NCBI GenBank assembly: GCA_903929795.1
Contig: CAIYWC010000037.1
Location: 1 to 64,000, forward strand
DNA from: an uncultured Myxococcales bacterium
GTDB lineage: Bacteria; Myxococcota_A; UBA9042
Length of the DNA stretch: 64,000 nucleotides
Reading direction: 5' to 3'
Shown piece after piece: positions 56,796 to 64,000 of this stretch (positions within the stretch are counted from its first letter, which is position 1; each line of letters opens with the position of its first letter). Made by a program: the position numbers and the translations under genes. Below the pieces are notes generated by a model. That model searched no databases and had not been told where the DNA came from. It saw nothing but the letters and a program-made list of their open reading frames with translations.

Positions 56796-58631
56796 TTACG
56801 CGGCTTTGGCAGACCGATTGACGTACAGCGTCTGCAGCACGCTCAGCACCGTGTTGGCGAGAATGTACAGGGTCAGGCCAGAAGGCAACTGGAGCATCAT
56901 GGCGGTGAACAGGATCGGCATGAAATACAGCATCATCTTTTGCTGCGCCGGGTCGCCGCCGGCCTGCGGCGTCAGCTTTTGCTGGGCAAACATCACACCG
57001 CCAAGCACCAGCGGCAGCACGTAGTACGGGTCCTTGGCCGTCAGGTCCGTCACCCAGCCAAACAGCGGCTGGTTGAACAACTCCACGGAACTGTTGATGG
57101 TCCGGTACAGCGCGATGTACACCGGCATCTGCAGCAGCATCGGCAGACAGCCGCCCAGCGGGTTGACGTCGTGCTTTTTGTACAGGTCAAAAGTCGCGCG
57201 GTTCAGCTCTTGCGGGTCCGCCTTCTCCTGGCCCAGCTTCTTGGCGCGCGCTTCCAGATCCGCCCGCACCTTGTCCAGCTCCGGCTTGAGCTGCTGCATC
57301 TTCTTCATCGACTTCATGCTGCGCGCGGTCACCGGCCACAGCAGCACCTTGACCAGCAGCGTCAGGATCAGGATCGCCAGCGGCCATAGCCCGGTCACGT
57401 CGTGGGCCCACCGCAACACCAGAATCATCGGCTTGGCGATGACCGTGAACCAGCCAAAATCGACGCTGCCCGCCAGATCGTGGTCAATATTCTTCAGCGC
57501 ATCCAGCTGCTTGGGCCCCGCGTAGGTCTGGTAGGTCCACGTCTTGCCCGCGCCCTTGTCATCGGCGCACGCCACGCCGCCCCAGGTCTTTTGGTACCAG
57601 CTGGGCATGCACGTCGCGGCGGGAATCTGCGTCGCGCTCGTGATCAGCTGCGCCTGGACGCCGCCCGCGCCGCGCGGCACCAGCGTGGTCGTCGACTTGG
57701 CGTCGTAGCCGTCCAGCGGAATCGCCGCCAGCAGGAAATAGCGCGAATCCACGCCAAACCAATCCGGCTTGCCCGTGCGCTGGCGATCCGCCAGATCGGC
57801 CTTGGACAACCCAGCCAGATCCTGGCGGATCAGCGCCCCTGCCTGCCAAAACCCCGCACCTTTGTTGTCCGGCGGCGCCGAGAACATCGCCAGCATGCCG
57901 CCTGAACCCGCGCCCGGGTCCTGAAAGCTTGTGACTTGCGACTGCAGCGTCACCTGCACCGCCTGGCCGCTCACGTTCCACACCGCCAGCGCGACTTCCA
58001 GCGACTGCGGCTGCGCAGTCCCCGCGGCGGTCTTGCCGGCCGGCTTCCACGTTTTGACGAGGTACAGCGGCGCCTGGATCGTGTGGGGATCCGGCCAGAT
58101 CATCGTGACTTGCGCGGCGTCCTGGCTCAGCACGGTCCACTGCGGCTCGGATTTCTGCAGCGCCGCGAGGCTCGGCACCGTCTGGGCCGTCGTGGTCGCG
58201 CCTTCGCGCCGCTGGATCTTCACGGACGTCTGGCCCGCGACCAGCGCCTGGGCAATCGTGTCCTGGAAGGGATCCCAGGGCGCATCCCACGTCGGCACCA
58301 AATCCAGCTGTCCTTCCGAGTACTTAGACCTGGCCCAGCTGGGCAGGCCGGCCGGCTCGGGTCGCGCGTGGATGTGGAACTGCTGGCTGGTCAGGTGCAC
58401 GGCCTGCACCGCGCCGGAGCACGGCGACAGGGTCCACAGCGCCTCGCCGCTGTCCAGCGTCACACCCGGCGTCCCCGGACGGCACGGCGCGGCGGACTTG
58501 ATCGCGGCAGTCAGCGGCGTCGCCGCGCGTGGCAGATCGGCGCCCAGGGGCAGATCGGCGCGCGCGGTTTTTGCCGGCATGATCGCCAACAGCGCGAACA
58601 TAATGAGGAAAATTAGACGATTGGCTGTCAT
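56796..58631 (-). CDS. yidC: Membrane protein insertase YidC
   Basis: Inserts inner-membrane proteins alone or with SecYEG. The product is 611 aa from ATG 58631, overlapping the yidD stop as ATGA. It has the gram-negative layout: N-terminal signal anchor, a large periplasmic beta domain (about 30-390), then a five-helix insertase core. The core contains LAILILTLLVKVLLWPVTARSMKSMKKMQQLKPEL, NPLGGCLPMLLQMPVYIALYRTI and a late LQLPSGLTLYILANTVLSVLQ. Jag follows after 14 bp. Confidence 0.96.
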   Translation of the reverse strand: MTANRLIFLIMFALLAIMPAKTARADLPLGADLPRAATPLTAAIKSAAPCRPGTPGVTLDSGEALWTLSPCSGAVQAVHLTSQQFHIHARPEPAGLPSWARSKYSEGQLDLVPTWDAPWDPFQDTIAQALVAGQTSVKIQRREGATTTAQTVPSLAALQKSEPQWTVLSQDAAQVTMIWPDPHTIQAPLYLVKTWKPAGKTAAGTAQPQSLEVALAVWNVSGQAVQVTLQSQVTSFQDPGAGSGGMLAMFSAPPDNKGAGFWQAGALIRQDLAGLSKADLADRQRTGKPDWFGVDSRYFLLAAIPLDGYDAKSTTTLVPRGAGGVQAQLITSATQIPAATCMPSWYQKTWGGVACADDKGAGKTWTYQTYAGPKQLDALKNIDHDLAGSVDFGWFTVIAKPMILVLRWAHDVTGLWPLAILILTLLVKVLLWPVTARSMKSMKKMQQLKPELDKVRADLEARAKKLGQEKADPQELNRATFDLYKKHDVNPLGGCLPMLLQMPVYIALYRTINSSVELFNQPLFGWVTDLTAKDPYYVLPLVLGGVMFAQQKLTPQAGGDPAQQKMMLYFMPILFTAMMLQLPSGLTLYILANTVLSVLQTLYVNRSAKAA

Positions 58632-58975
58632 TGCAAGATCTCACAGGGCGAACTGGGTGAAGGGTCGGGCAACGCGGCTTGACGCCAGCGGCCGTTCCAG
58701 GGACCGGGCGGGACCGGATCGCAGCCGCCCTTGCACAACGGTTGGCAGCGCAGCAGGCGCCAGGTGGTCAAGGCAAGCGCACGCGGCAGGGCGTGCTGCT
58801 GTAGCGCGGCGGCGGCGTAGTGCGAGCAGCTCGGCTCAAAGCGACATGCCGGCGGCAGGACGCGCGAAAGGGTGCGCTGGTACAGGCGAATCAACGCCAG
58901 CAGCGGCAGCGCCAGCCAGTAGTCCAGGCGACCGACACGCGATCCAAACGGTGGCGAGAGAGGCGCGGTGGTCAA
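58628..58975 (-). CDS. yidD: Membrane protein insertion efficiency factor YidD
   Basis: A small membrane-associated helper of YidC. The product is 115 aa from TTG 58975, chosen because GGAG lies 9 bases upstream and no ATG is available. The family core is complete: RLYQRTLSRVLPPACRFEPSCSHYA and RLLRCQPLCKGGCDPVP, with all conserved cysteines. It sits between rnpA (15 bp gap) and yidC (ATGA overlap). Confidence 0.94.
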   Translation of the reverse strand: MTTAPLSPPFGSRVGRLDYWLALPLLALIRLYQRTLSRVLPPACRFEPSCSHYAAAALQQHALPRALALTTWRLLRCQPLCKGGCDPVPPGPWNGRWRQAALPDPSPSSPCEILQ

Positions 58976-58990
58976 GATAGCCGACTCCGT

Positions 58991-59410
58991 TCAGCCGAGC
59001 AGGCGCAGTTTCTGGCTGAGAAACAACAGTTCCTCAACGACATCAAGCAGTTGTGCATTCGGCCAAGGCTGCCGCGCGGTCACGACCAGATCGAACGGCC
59101 GCTGCAAGCTGGGCCGCAACGCCCGAAAGGCTTCGCGCGCGAGACGGCGCAGGCGGGCGCGCGCGGGCGAATGGCCGACGCCCTTGGCGACCGCGAGGCC
59201 CAAGCGCGGGATGGCGCGCGGGCCCCGGTTCAGACAGGCGATCAGGTTGAGGTGACGCCCCTGGGCCCGCCGACCGCGCTGAAACGCCGTGTCAAAATCG
59301 GGCTTGTTCTGCAGCCGGTTGTGCCGACCCAACGTACCGCGCGGCGCCAGCGTCTCGCCCTGAGGCGTCGAGAGCTTCGGCGCGGGAGGCGACGGCGGCA
59401 GCGCGATCAC
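58991..59410 (-). CDS. rnpA: Ribonuclease P protein component
   Basis: The protein subunit that helps RNase P RNA trim tRNA 5' ends. The product is 139 aa from GTG 59410, overlapping the rpmH stop as GTGA. The first 25 residues are an extension. The core has [27 protein letters not shown] and the signature helix [16 protein letters not shown], where the usual RNR motif reads RAR. Identity is secure from the signature helix and gene order, but the motif is diverged. Confidence 0.9.
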   Translation of the reverse strand: MIALPPSPPAPKLSTPQGETLAPRGTLGRHNRLQNKPDFDTAFQRGRRAQGRHLNLIACLNRGPRAIPRLGLAVAKGVGHSPARARLRRLAREAFRALRPSLQRPFDLVVTARQPWPNAQLLDVVEELLFLSQKLRLLG

Positions 59411-59553
59411 TTCGTGGAGACCGACATGCGAAGGCGACCCTTGGCGCGACGGCGGTTCAGCACGGCGCGGCCGTTTTTGGTCGCCATGCGGGCGCGAAAG
59501 CCATGGGTGCGAAGGCGGGAGATTTTGCTGGGATTGCCTAGACCTTTCTTCAC
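59407..59553 (-). CDS. rpmH: 50S ribosomal protein L34
   Basis: A 48-aa ribosomal protein from GTG 59553, with GAGG 8 bases upstream. It begins with the basic segment [20 protein letters not shown] and continues with the family signature [19 protein letters not shown], ending RLRMSVSTK. Its TGA overlaps the rnpA start. It is the first gene of rpmH-rnpA-yidD-yidC-jag and borders the presumed replication origin. Confidence 0.97.
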   Translation of the reverse strand: MKKGLGNPSKISRLRTHGFRARMATKNGRAVLNRRRAKGRLRMSVSTK

Positions 59554-60242
59554 GTTACGTTCCTCGGTTCATGGGTTATCGCGGCCTGTGCCGCGGCGGT
59601 TGAGCGCGTTCACGCGCTGTGCAGAGACCAACCAACCGCCCTGTCCACGCAGATTTGCACAAGCAGCGGGCGCGGCAGTGTACACCAAGTGGTGGAAAAT
59701 GCGAGTCCCTTGTGACACAAGGGCGCCCGCCCAGCACCGCGGCGTTTGGCGACGCGCGCCGTCCCGCGATCGCGCCGCGGCGGTCGGACAACAAGCGCGC
59801 GGCAACTTACTGATTCTCAAAGGATCTGGCAAAATAACATAAATTCAATAGGTTAGCAAATGGGTTGGCAATTGCACCGGGCATCAGGGGGTTACCTCGG
59901 TCGCCGCGGTGGCAAGTGTCAACGGGGATCTGTGTGAAATGTCAACCAAACACAACTATTCCTTGTGTTATCAATGTGTTGCGCGCTCTTGATCGCCGCA
60001 AAATGCGCAATCTTTGCCGCCCCCCCTTGTCGGCCAGCGGGCGGCGCGATACCACTCGCCTTCGTCAGCCACCGAAGCGCCATCCACCGTGTCGTTGGAT
60101 TTCACGTCCAACATGGATCTCCTGAACGCGACCCATGTCTTGAACGAACCCAGGGAGCGAGCGCTCCCGTCGCAAGCGCAATCCGCGGACCGAAACGCAC
60201 TGTCCTTTGTCCGTTGAACCCACCCAGCAGCCCTTGAGTCCC
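59554..60242. other. Candidate chromosomal replication origin (oriC) between rpmH and dnaA
   Basis: A 689-bp non-coding region between divergent rpmH and dnaA, the commonest bacterial oriC position. An AT-richer patch (about 59813-59995) stands out from the GC-rich surroundings and could be the unwinding element. No exact TTATCCACA box is present. Three sites differ from TTWTNCACA at one base: 59653-59661 (plus), 59691-59699 (minus) and 59931-59939 (minus). Also present are the near-palindrome CCCTTGTGACACAAGGG (59707-59723) and two copies of TGTCAAC. The gene-direction switch around this region supports an origin. Confidence 0.5.
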
Positions 60243-61793
60243 ATGCCGACACGTTTGCCCAGCTTGACCGAGACTCCCGCGCTGCTGCGCGACGGCGCGG
60301 CGCTGGCAAGCACGGACGCTGGCGCGGTGCGCGCGGTCTGGCAGGAAACGCTGGCGCGGCTGCGGACGATCACGCGGCGGTCGGTCGTGGACGCGTGGTT
60401 TGACAAGGTCATCGTGCACGCCGCCGGGCCGGACGGTTTTGTGCTGGAAGTGCCCGACGAGCACTTCCGCGACGTCATCGCCCAACAGCACCTTGCGCCG
60501 CTGCGCCGGGCGATTGACGCCAACGGCCTGGGCCAGCCACCCATTGAGCTGCGCGTGGCGGAGGATGCCGCCGGCCTGGAAGAGGACGCGCCGCCGTCGC
60601 CCGGGCATTTGGCCGTGCACGCCACGTACGCCGCAGATCCGCTCTTCGCCGCCGATCCGCGTTTTGTCAACGCCGCCGCGCCGGAACCGCTGGACACGAC
60701 GAACGCGCTCGACGCCAGCAGCGCGCTCGTGGCGCGCTTCACTTTTGGCAATTTCGTGGAAGGCGAGTCGAACCAGCTCGCACTTTCCGCCGCGCGCACC
60801 GTCGCGGAGCATCCGGGCGAGACCGTCAATCCGGTTTTCCTGTACGGCGGCGTGGGCCTGGGCAAGACACACCTGCTGCACGCGATCGGCAACGCCATCA
60901 GTGCGCGCCACCCGCAGCTGCGCGTGCGCTACGTGCCGGCCGAGACGTTCGCCGACGACACGATCTCGGCGATGCGCTCGTCCCAGGCATCCGTGCGCGT
61001 TGACGTCCGCGCGTTTTACCGCAACGTGGACGTGCTGCTGCTGGACGACGTGCAGTTCCTGCAGGGCAAGAAGATGACGCAGGAGGAGTTCTTCCACACC
61101 TTCAACGCGTTGTTCCTGGCCGGCAAGCAGATCGTCCTGACCTGCGATCGCTTTCCGTCGGAGCTGCACGACTTCCACGAGCGGCTGCGTTCGCGCTTTG
61201 AGAACGGCCTGACCGCTGGCATTTCTCCGCCGGACCGCGACTTGCGCGTGGCGATCCTGCGCCAGCGGGCGGCCCAGCACGCGCTGGGCGCCGCCAAGCA
61301 GCCGGGCGAGACCGTGGGCGAGGCGCAGAACCAGCACGTGCCGCTGGACGTCATCTACTACTTGGCGGACCATTTGCGCAATAATGTCCGCGAGTTGGAA
61401 GGCGCGCTGCACAAGCTCTACGCCCACGCGCGGCTGGGCAAGCGGCCGATCGACCTGGCGCTGGCGCGCGCGGCGCTGGGGCCGATCATTGAGCTGCCGT
61501 CGCGGCACCTGACCGTTGAAGTCATTCAACGCGTGACGGCGCAGCACTACGGTTTGCGCGTGACGGACTTGAAGGGCGCCAAGCGCCACCGCAGCGTGGT
61601 CGTGCCGCGCATGGTCGCCGTATGGCTGACGCGCAAGCACACGCAGGGCTCGTTTCCGGAAATCGGCCGGGCGTTTGGCGGCCGCGATCACTCGACCGCG
61701 ATCCACGCGTGCCAAAAAGTCGACTGGCTCGTGCAGACGGACCCGGCTGTGCAGGCGGCGATCCAGGCGATCGAGACCGCGCTCGGCAAATAG
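60243..61793 (+). CDS. dnaA: Chromosomal replication initiator protein DnaA
   Basis: An AAA+ initiator that binds DnaA boxes and melts oriC. The product is 516 aa from ATG 60243; an in-frame TTG 12 codons earlier is an alternative. Domain I (about 32-95) has AVWQETLARLRTITRRSVVDAWF, and domain II (95-165) is a linker. Domain III has Walker A GGVGLGKTH (202-210), Walker B VLLLDDVQFLQG (264-275) and an arginine-finger region RLRSRFENGL. A short insertion of about 15 residues follows AILRQRAAQ. Domain IV ends with the DNA-binding signature GGRDHSTAIHACQKV. dnaN does not follow. Confidence 0.97.
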   Translation: MPTRLPSLTETPALLRDGAALASTDAGAVRAVWQETLARLRTITRRSVVDAWFDKVIVHAAGPDGFVLEVPDEHFRDVIAQQHLAPLRRAIDANGLGQPPIELRVAEDAAGLEEDAPPSPGHLAVHATYAADPLFAADPRFVNAAAPEPLDTTNALDASSALVARFTFGNFVEGESNQLALSAARTVAEHPGETVNPVFLYGGVGLGKTHLLHAIGNAISARHPQLRVRYVPAETFADDTISAMRSSQASVRVDVRAFYRNVDVLLLDDVQFLQGKKMTQEEFFHTFNALFLAGKQIVLTCDRFPSELHDFHERLRSRFENGLTAGISPPDRDLRVAILRQRAAQHALGAAKQPGETVGEAQNQHVPLDVIYYLADHLRNNVRELEGALHKLYAHARLGKRPIDLALARAALGPIIELPSRHLTVEVIQRVTAQHYGLRVTDLKGAKRHRSVVVPRMVAVWLTRKHTQGSFPEIGRAFGGRDHSTAIHACQKVDWLVQTDPAVQAAIQAIETALGK

Positions 61794-61796
61794 CCG

Positions 61797-62192
61797 TCAG
61801 TTTGCCGGCGGCCGGACTTGCAGCGCGTCGCGCACCGCGGACCGCAACTCCTCGGCCAGAAACGGTTTTTCCAGACACGGATTGGGCACGCGCGCCAGGA
61901 ACTGCCCCGCTTGGCCGACAAACGCGCCACCGGTCAGAAACACCATCGATGCCACGTGCGGCGAATGCTGGGCCGCCAGCGCCGCGTGGACGTCCATCCC
62001 GGTCAAGCCCGGCATCATCAGGTCGCACAGCACGAGGTCAAAGTCGTCCGGCGCAGCCAGCAGGTTCAAGCCCGCCTGCGCTTGCGCCACCGTTACGACG
62101 TCATAGCCGCCGCCGAGCACGCGCGCGATCAGGCTGCCAATGAGCGGTTCGTCGTCAATCACCAGGATGCGTGGGCGTTTGGAGTGCGGCAT
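61797..62192 (-). CDS. Stand-alone response-regulator receiver domain protein
   Basis: A 131-aa protein from ATG 62192 consisting only of a CheY-like receiver domain. The acidic pair is D13-D14 (VIDDEP), the phospho-acceptor is D57 (LVLCDLMMPG), the switch threonine is T87 (FLTGG), and the conserved lysine is K109 (CLEKPF). No output domain and no histidine kinase are nearby. It converges on dnaA with a 3-bp gap and overlaps no other gene. The longer upstream frame overlaps the divergent transporter leader and is rejected. Confidence 0.9.
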   Translation of the reverse strand: MPHSKRPRILVIDDEPLIGSLIARVLGGGYDVVTVAQAQAGLNLLAAPDDFDLVLCDLMMPGLTGMDVHAALAAQHSPHVASMVFLTGGAFVGQAGQFLARVPNPCLEKPFLAEELRSAVRDALQVRPPAN

Positions 62193-62335
62193 GCCAACGA
62201 CTGGGGCGCGCAGGCGTGCGCAAGGTCGTGCTACGCCAAGCGATCTGCCGTCGCAATGCGCCCCCACGCACGCAGGGTTTGTCGCGCCGACCGACATGCG
62301 GCACCATGCACTTCGGCCTCGCCACGGAGCTCTTG

Positions 62336-63064
62336 ATGATCCCACCGCCCAGCCACCCCGCGCGCGGTCGCCACTACCGCTACTACGACCTGCTGATGGC
62401 GGGCTTCGTAACGGTCCTGCTGTGCTCCAACATGATCGGCCCCGGCAAGTCGTGCGTCGTCGACGTGTGGGGCCACAAGCTCGTGTTCGGCGCGGGCAAC
62501 ATCTTCTTTCCGATTTCCTACGTGTTTGGCGACGTGCTCACCGAAGTCTATGGCTTCGCCCGCGCACGCAAGGTCATCTGGGCTGGCTTTGGCGCGATGC
62601 TTTTTGCCACGCTCATGAGCTGGGTCGTCATCCACTTGCCGCTGAACCCTTCGGAACCTTACAATAAAATTATCCAGCCCGGCCTCGAGACCGTGTTTGG
62701 CAACACGCCGCAGATCGTCGCGGCGTCGATGATCGCGTTCTGGGCGGGCGACTTCGTCAACAGCTGGGTGCTCGCCAAGATGAAGCTGGCGACGCGTGGA
62801 AAATGGCTGTGGACACGCACGGTTGGCTCAACCGCCGCGGGTCAAGGCGTCGACAGCGTGTTGTTCTACCCCATCGCCTTTGGCGCGCTATGGTCGACCG
62901 AGACCATGATCCAGGTCATCGCGTTCAATTGGCTGTTCAAGGTCGGCGTGGAGGTCGTCATGACGCCGCTGACGTATGCGCTCGTGGGCTTTCTCAAGCG
63001 CGCGGAGAACGAGGACTTCTTCGATACCGACACGCAATTTACCCCTTTTTCGCTGAAGGATTGA
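62336..63064 (+). CDS. YhhQ/DUF165 family queuosine-precursor transporter
   Basis: An inner-membrane protein of 242 aa with about six helices. ATG 62336 was chosen for GGAG 6 bases upstream; ATG 62306 and earlier starts lack one. Family features are LLCSNMIGPGKS, GAGNIFFPISYVFGDVLTEVYGF, FWAGDFVNSWVLAKMK and a late GQGVDSVLFYPIAFG. Members import queuine or preQ1/preQ0 for the queuosine tRNA modification. No other queuosine gene is in the window. Confidence 0.88.
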   Translation: MIPPPSHPARGRHYRYYDLLMAGFVTVLLCSNMIGPGKSCVVDVWGHKLVFGAGNIFFPISYVFGDVLTEVYGFARARKVIWAGFGAMLFATLMSWVVIHLPLNPSEPYNKIIQPGLETVFGNTPQIVAASMIAFWAGDFVNSWVLAKMKLATRGKWLWTRTVGSTAAGQGVDSVLFYPIAFGALWSTETMIQVIAFNWLFKVGVEVVMTPLTYALVGFLKRAENEDFFDTDTQFTPFSLKD

Positions 63065-63068
63065 GCAC

Positions 63069-64000
63069 ATGCGCAGCCACACCCTCGCCGCTTGGCTGCT
63101 CGTCAGCCTCGCCGCATGCGGCCAGAACGCCGCGAACACCGACGCCGACACCGGTAGCGGCACGCCAACCGACACGAGCGCGCTGGACGATGCTGACGCG
63201 ACCGATGCCGGCGATCCGTTTGCCGGCGCGCCACCCGCGATTTGCCGCACCGCAACGGTCTGGAGCAACCAAAAGGCCTTTGCCGACATCACGCCGCTGG
63301 CCTTCTCCGTGGACGTGACGCAGGTCACCGGCGTCAGCATCTCCGCCGCCGACATCAACGGCGATTTCCTGCCGGACCTCAGCGTCCGCAGCTCGTCGGC
63401 CACGGGCAAGCGCGAGAACTGGGCGCCGGGCAAACGCGCGATCTGGCTGCTAAAAAACGTCAGCAATACCAAGGGAATACAGTTCAGCGACGCAACCAAG
63501 GCGTCCGGCCTGACGGCGACGCGCGACGGCACCAACGGCCGTGAGATGCAGATCGTCGTCTTTGGCGATGTCGACAACGACGGCGACGTGGACGTGTTCT
63601 GCGGCGACTCGATCCCGTACGACAACATCGGCGCGACGCCGACGGACCTGTTCAAACAGGACGCGTCGGAGCTGATGCTCAACGACGGCACGGGCCACTT
63701 CGCGCTGCCGCCGACCGCGTCGTTCGCCACCAAGGACTTGCGGCGTAACCTTGGCGCGGCGTCGTTCACGGATTACGACCGCGACGGCAAGCTGGACCTG
63801 TGGCTGGGCTACCAGACCTGGGGCGCGGCGGCCTTGCCCATCCCCGACCAGCTGGTACAAGGCGACGGCGCGGGCAACTTCCTGGAGACCTCGGCGGCGG
63901 AAGGCGTGGTGACGACGACGTACACGCAGGCGCACATCGAAGCGGGCACGGCGCCACACCATACCTGGTGTACCGCGGCGTGTGACGTGGACAACGACGG
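63069..64000 (+). CDS. Lipoprotein with FG-GAP/VCBS-type repeats, truncated by the window edge
   Basis: ATG 63069 opens a reading frame that is still open at base 64000, giving at least 310 codons. The lipobox is SLAAC (C17), followed by an Asp/Ala/Thr-rich linker. Repeats with calcium-binding-like D-x-D-x-D-G loops follow: DINGDFLPDLSV, DVDNDGDVDVF, DYDRDGKLDLWLG and a last DVDNDG at the edge. Such proteins form beta-propellers exposed on the surface. It starts 4 bp after the transporter stop codon, so it may be co-transcribed. Confidence 0.85.
   Translation, partial: MRSHTLAAWLLVSLAACGQNAANTDADTGSGTPTDTSALDDADATDAGDPFAGAPPAICRTATVWSNQKAFADITPLAFSVDVTQVTGVSISAADINGDFLPDLSVRSSSATGKRENWAPGKRAIWLLKNVSNTKGIQFSDATKASGLTATRDGTNGREMQIVVFGDVDNDGDVDVFCGDSIPYDNIGATPTDLFKQDASELMLNDGTGHFALPPTASFATKDLRRNLGAASFTDYDRDGKLDLWLGYQTWGAAALPIPDQLVQGDGAGNFLETSAAEGVVTTTYTQAHIEAGTAPHHTWCTAACDVDND

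Overview
This is a GC-rich chromosomal window dominated by housekeeping genes. The secreted-protein repertoire points to a deltaproteobacterial or Myxococcota-like organism. It includes many lipoproteins with Asp/Ala/Thr-rich linkers, a Kazal-domain lipoprotein, FG-GAP/VCBS proteins, long periplasmic TPR and HEAT-repeat proteins, and a membrane-anchored kinase-like protein. Species cannot be read from the sequence alone.

Layout. (1) 0.2-6 kb: an M1 aminopeptidase with a HEAT-repeat tail, a TlpA-like thioredoxin, a nuclease A inhibitor-like lipoprotein, a Kazal-domain lipoprotein and a two-domain glyoxalase-like protein. (2) 6-23 kb, minus strand: a transcription/translation block in the classic bacterial order. 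Read 5' to 3' it is promoter, tRNA-Thr(TGT), tRNA-Tyr(GTA), tRNA-Gly(TCC), tRNA-Thr(GGT), tuf, rpmG, tRNA-Trp(CCA), secE, nusG, rplK, rplA, rplJ, rplL, rpoB, rpoC, and it ends in an intrinsic terminator. (3) 23-26.5 kb: a tightly overlapped proS-pyrF-rlmB operon. (4) 26.6-34.4 kb: cell-envelope genes, namely an LEA2-like lipoprotein, a c-type-heme-motif lipoprotein broken by an in-frame TAG, and two coupled large TPR proteins. (5) 34.4-37 kb: ruvC-ruvA-ruvB plus a YggU/DUF167 gene. (6) 37-55 kb: a cyclophilin lipoprotein, an orphan ccmF, a HEAT-repeat protein, a tyrosine recombinase coupled to a beta-barrel-like protein, a DUF6178-like protein, murI, trxB, several lipoproteins and a pseudokinase. 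(7) 55.4-61.8 kb: the origin-type locus rpmH-rnpA-yidD-yidC-jag on the minus strand, facing dnaA on the plus strand across a 689-bp intergenic region. (8) 61.8-64 kb: a lone receiver protein, a YhhQ-type transporter and a truncated FG-GAP lipoprotein.

Most genes left of about 59.9 kb point left, and dnaA and most genes after it point right. That agrees with replication starting in the rpmH-dnaA gap and moving away on both sides. Translational coupling is common: ATGA/GTGA overlaps occur at proS/pyrF, ruvC/ruvA, xerC/barrel, yidD/yidC and rpmH/rnpA.

I see no phage, IS element, CRISPR array or defence island. The strongest unusual signals are: an insertion of about 239 residues in RpoB just upstream of the rifampicin region; an in-frame amber codon in a c-type-heme-motif lipoprotein; a membrane-anchored pseudokinase; a nuclease-inhibitor-fold lipoprotein; an origin locus without dnaN, recF, gyrB or mnmE beside it; and several strong non-coding hairpins, including a 114-nt imperfect inverted repeat that resembles a dispersed repeat.
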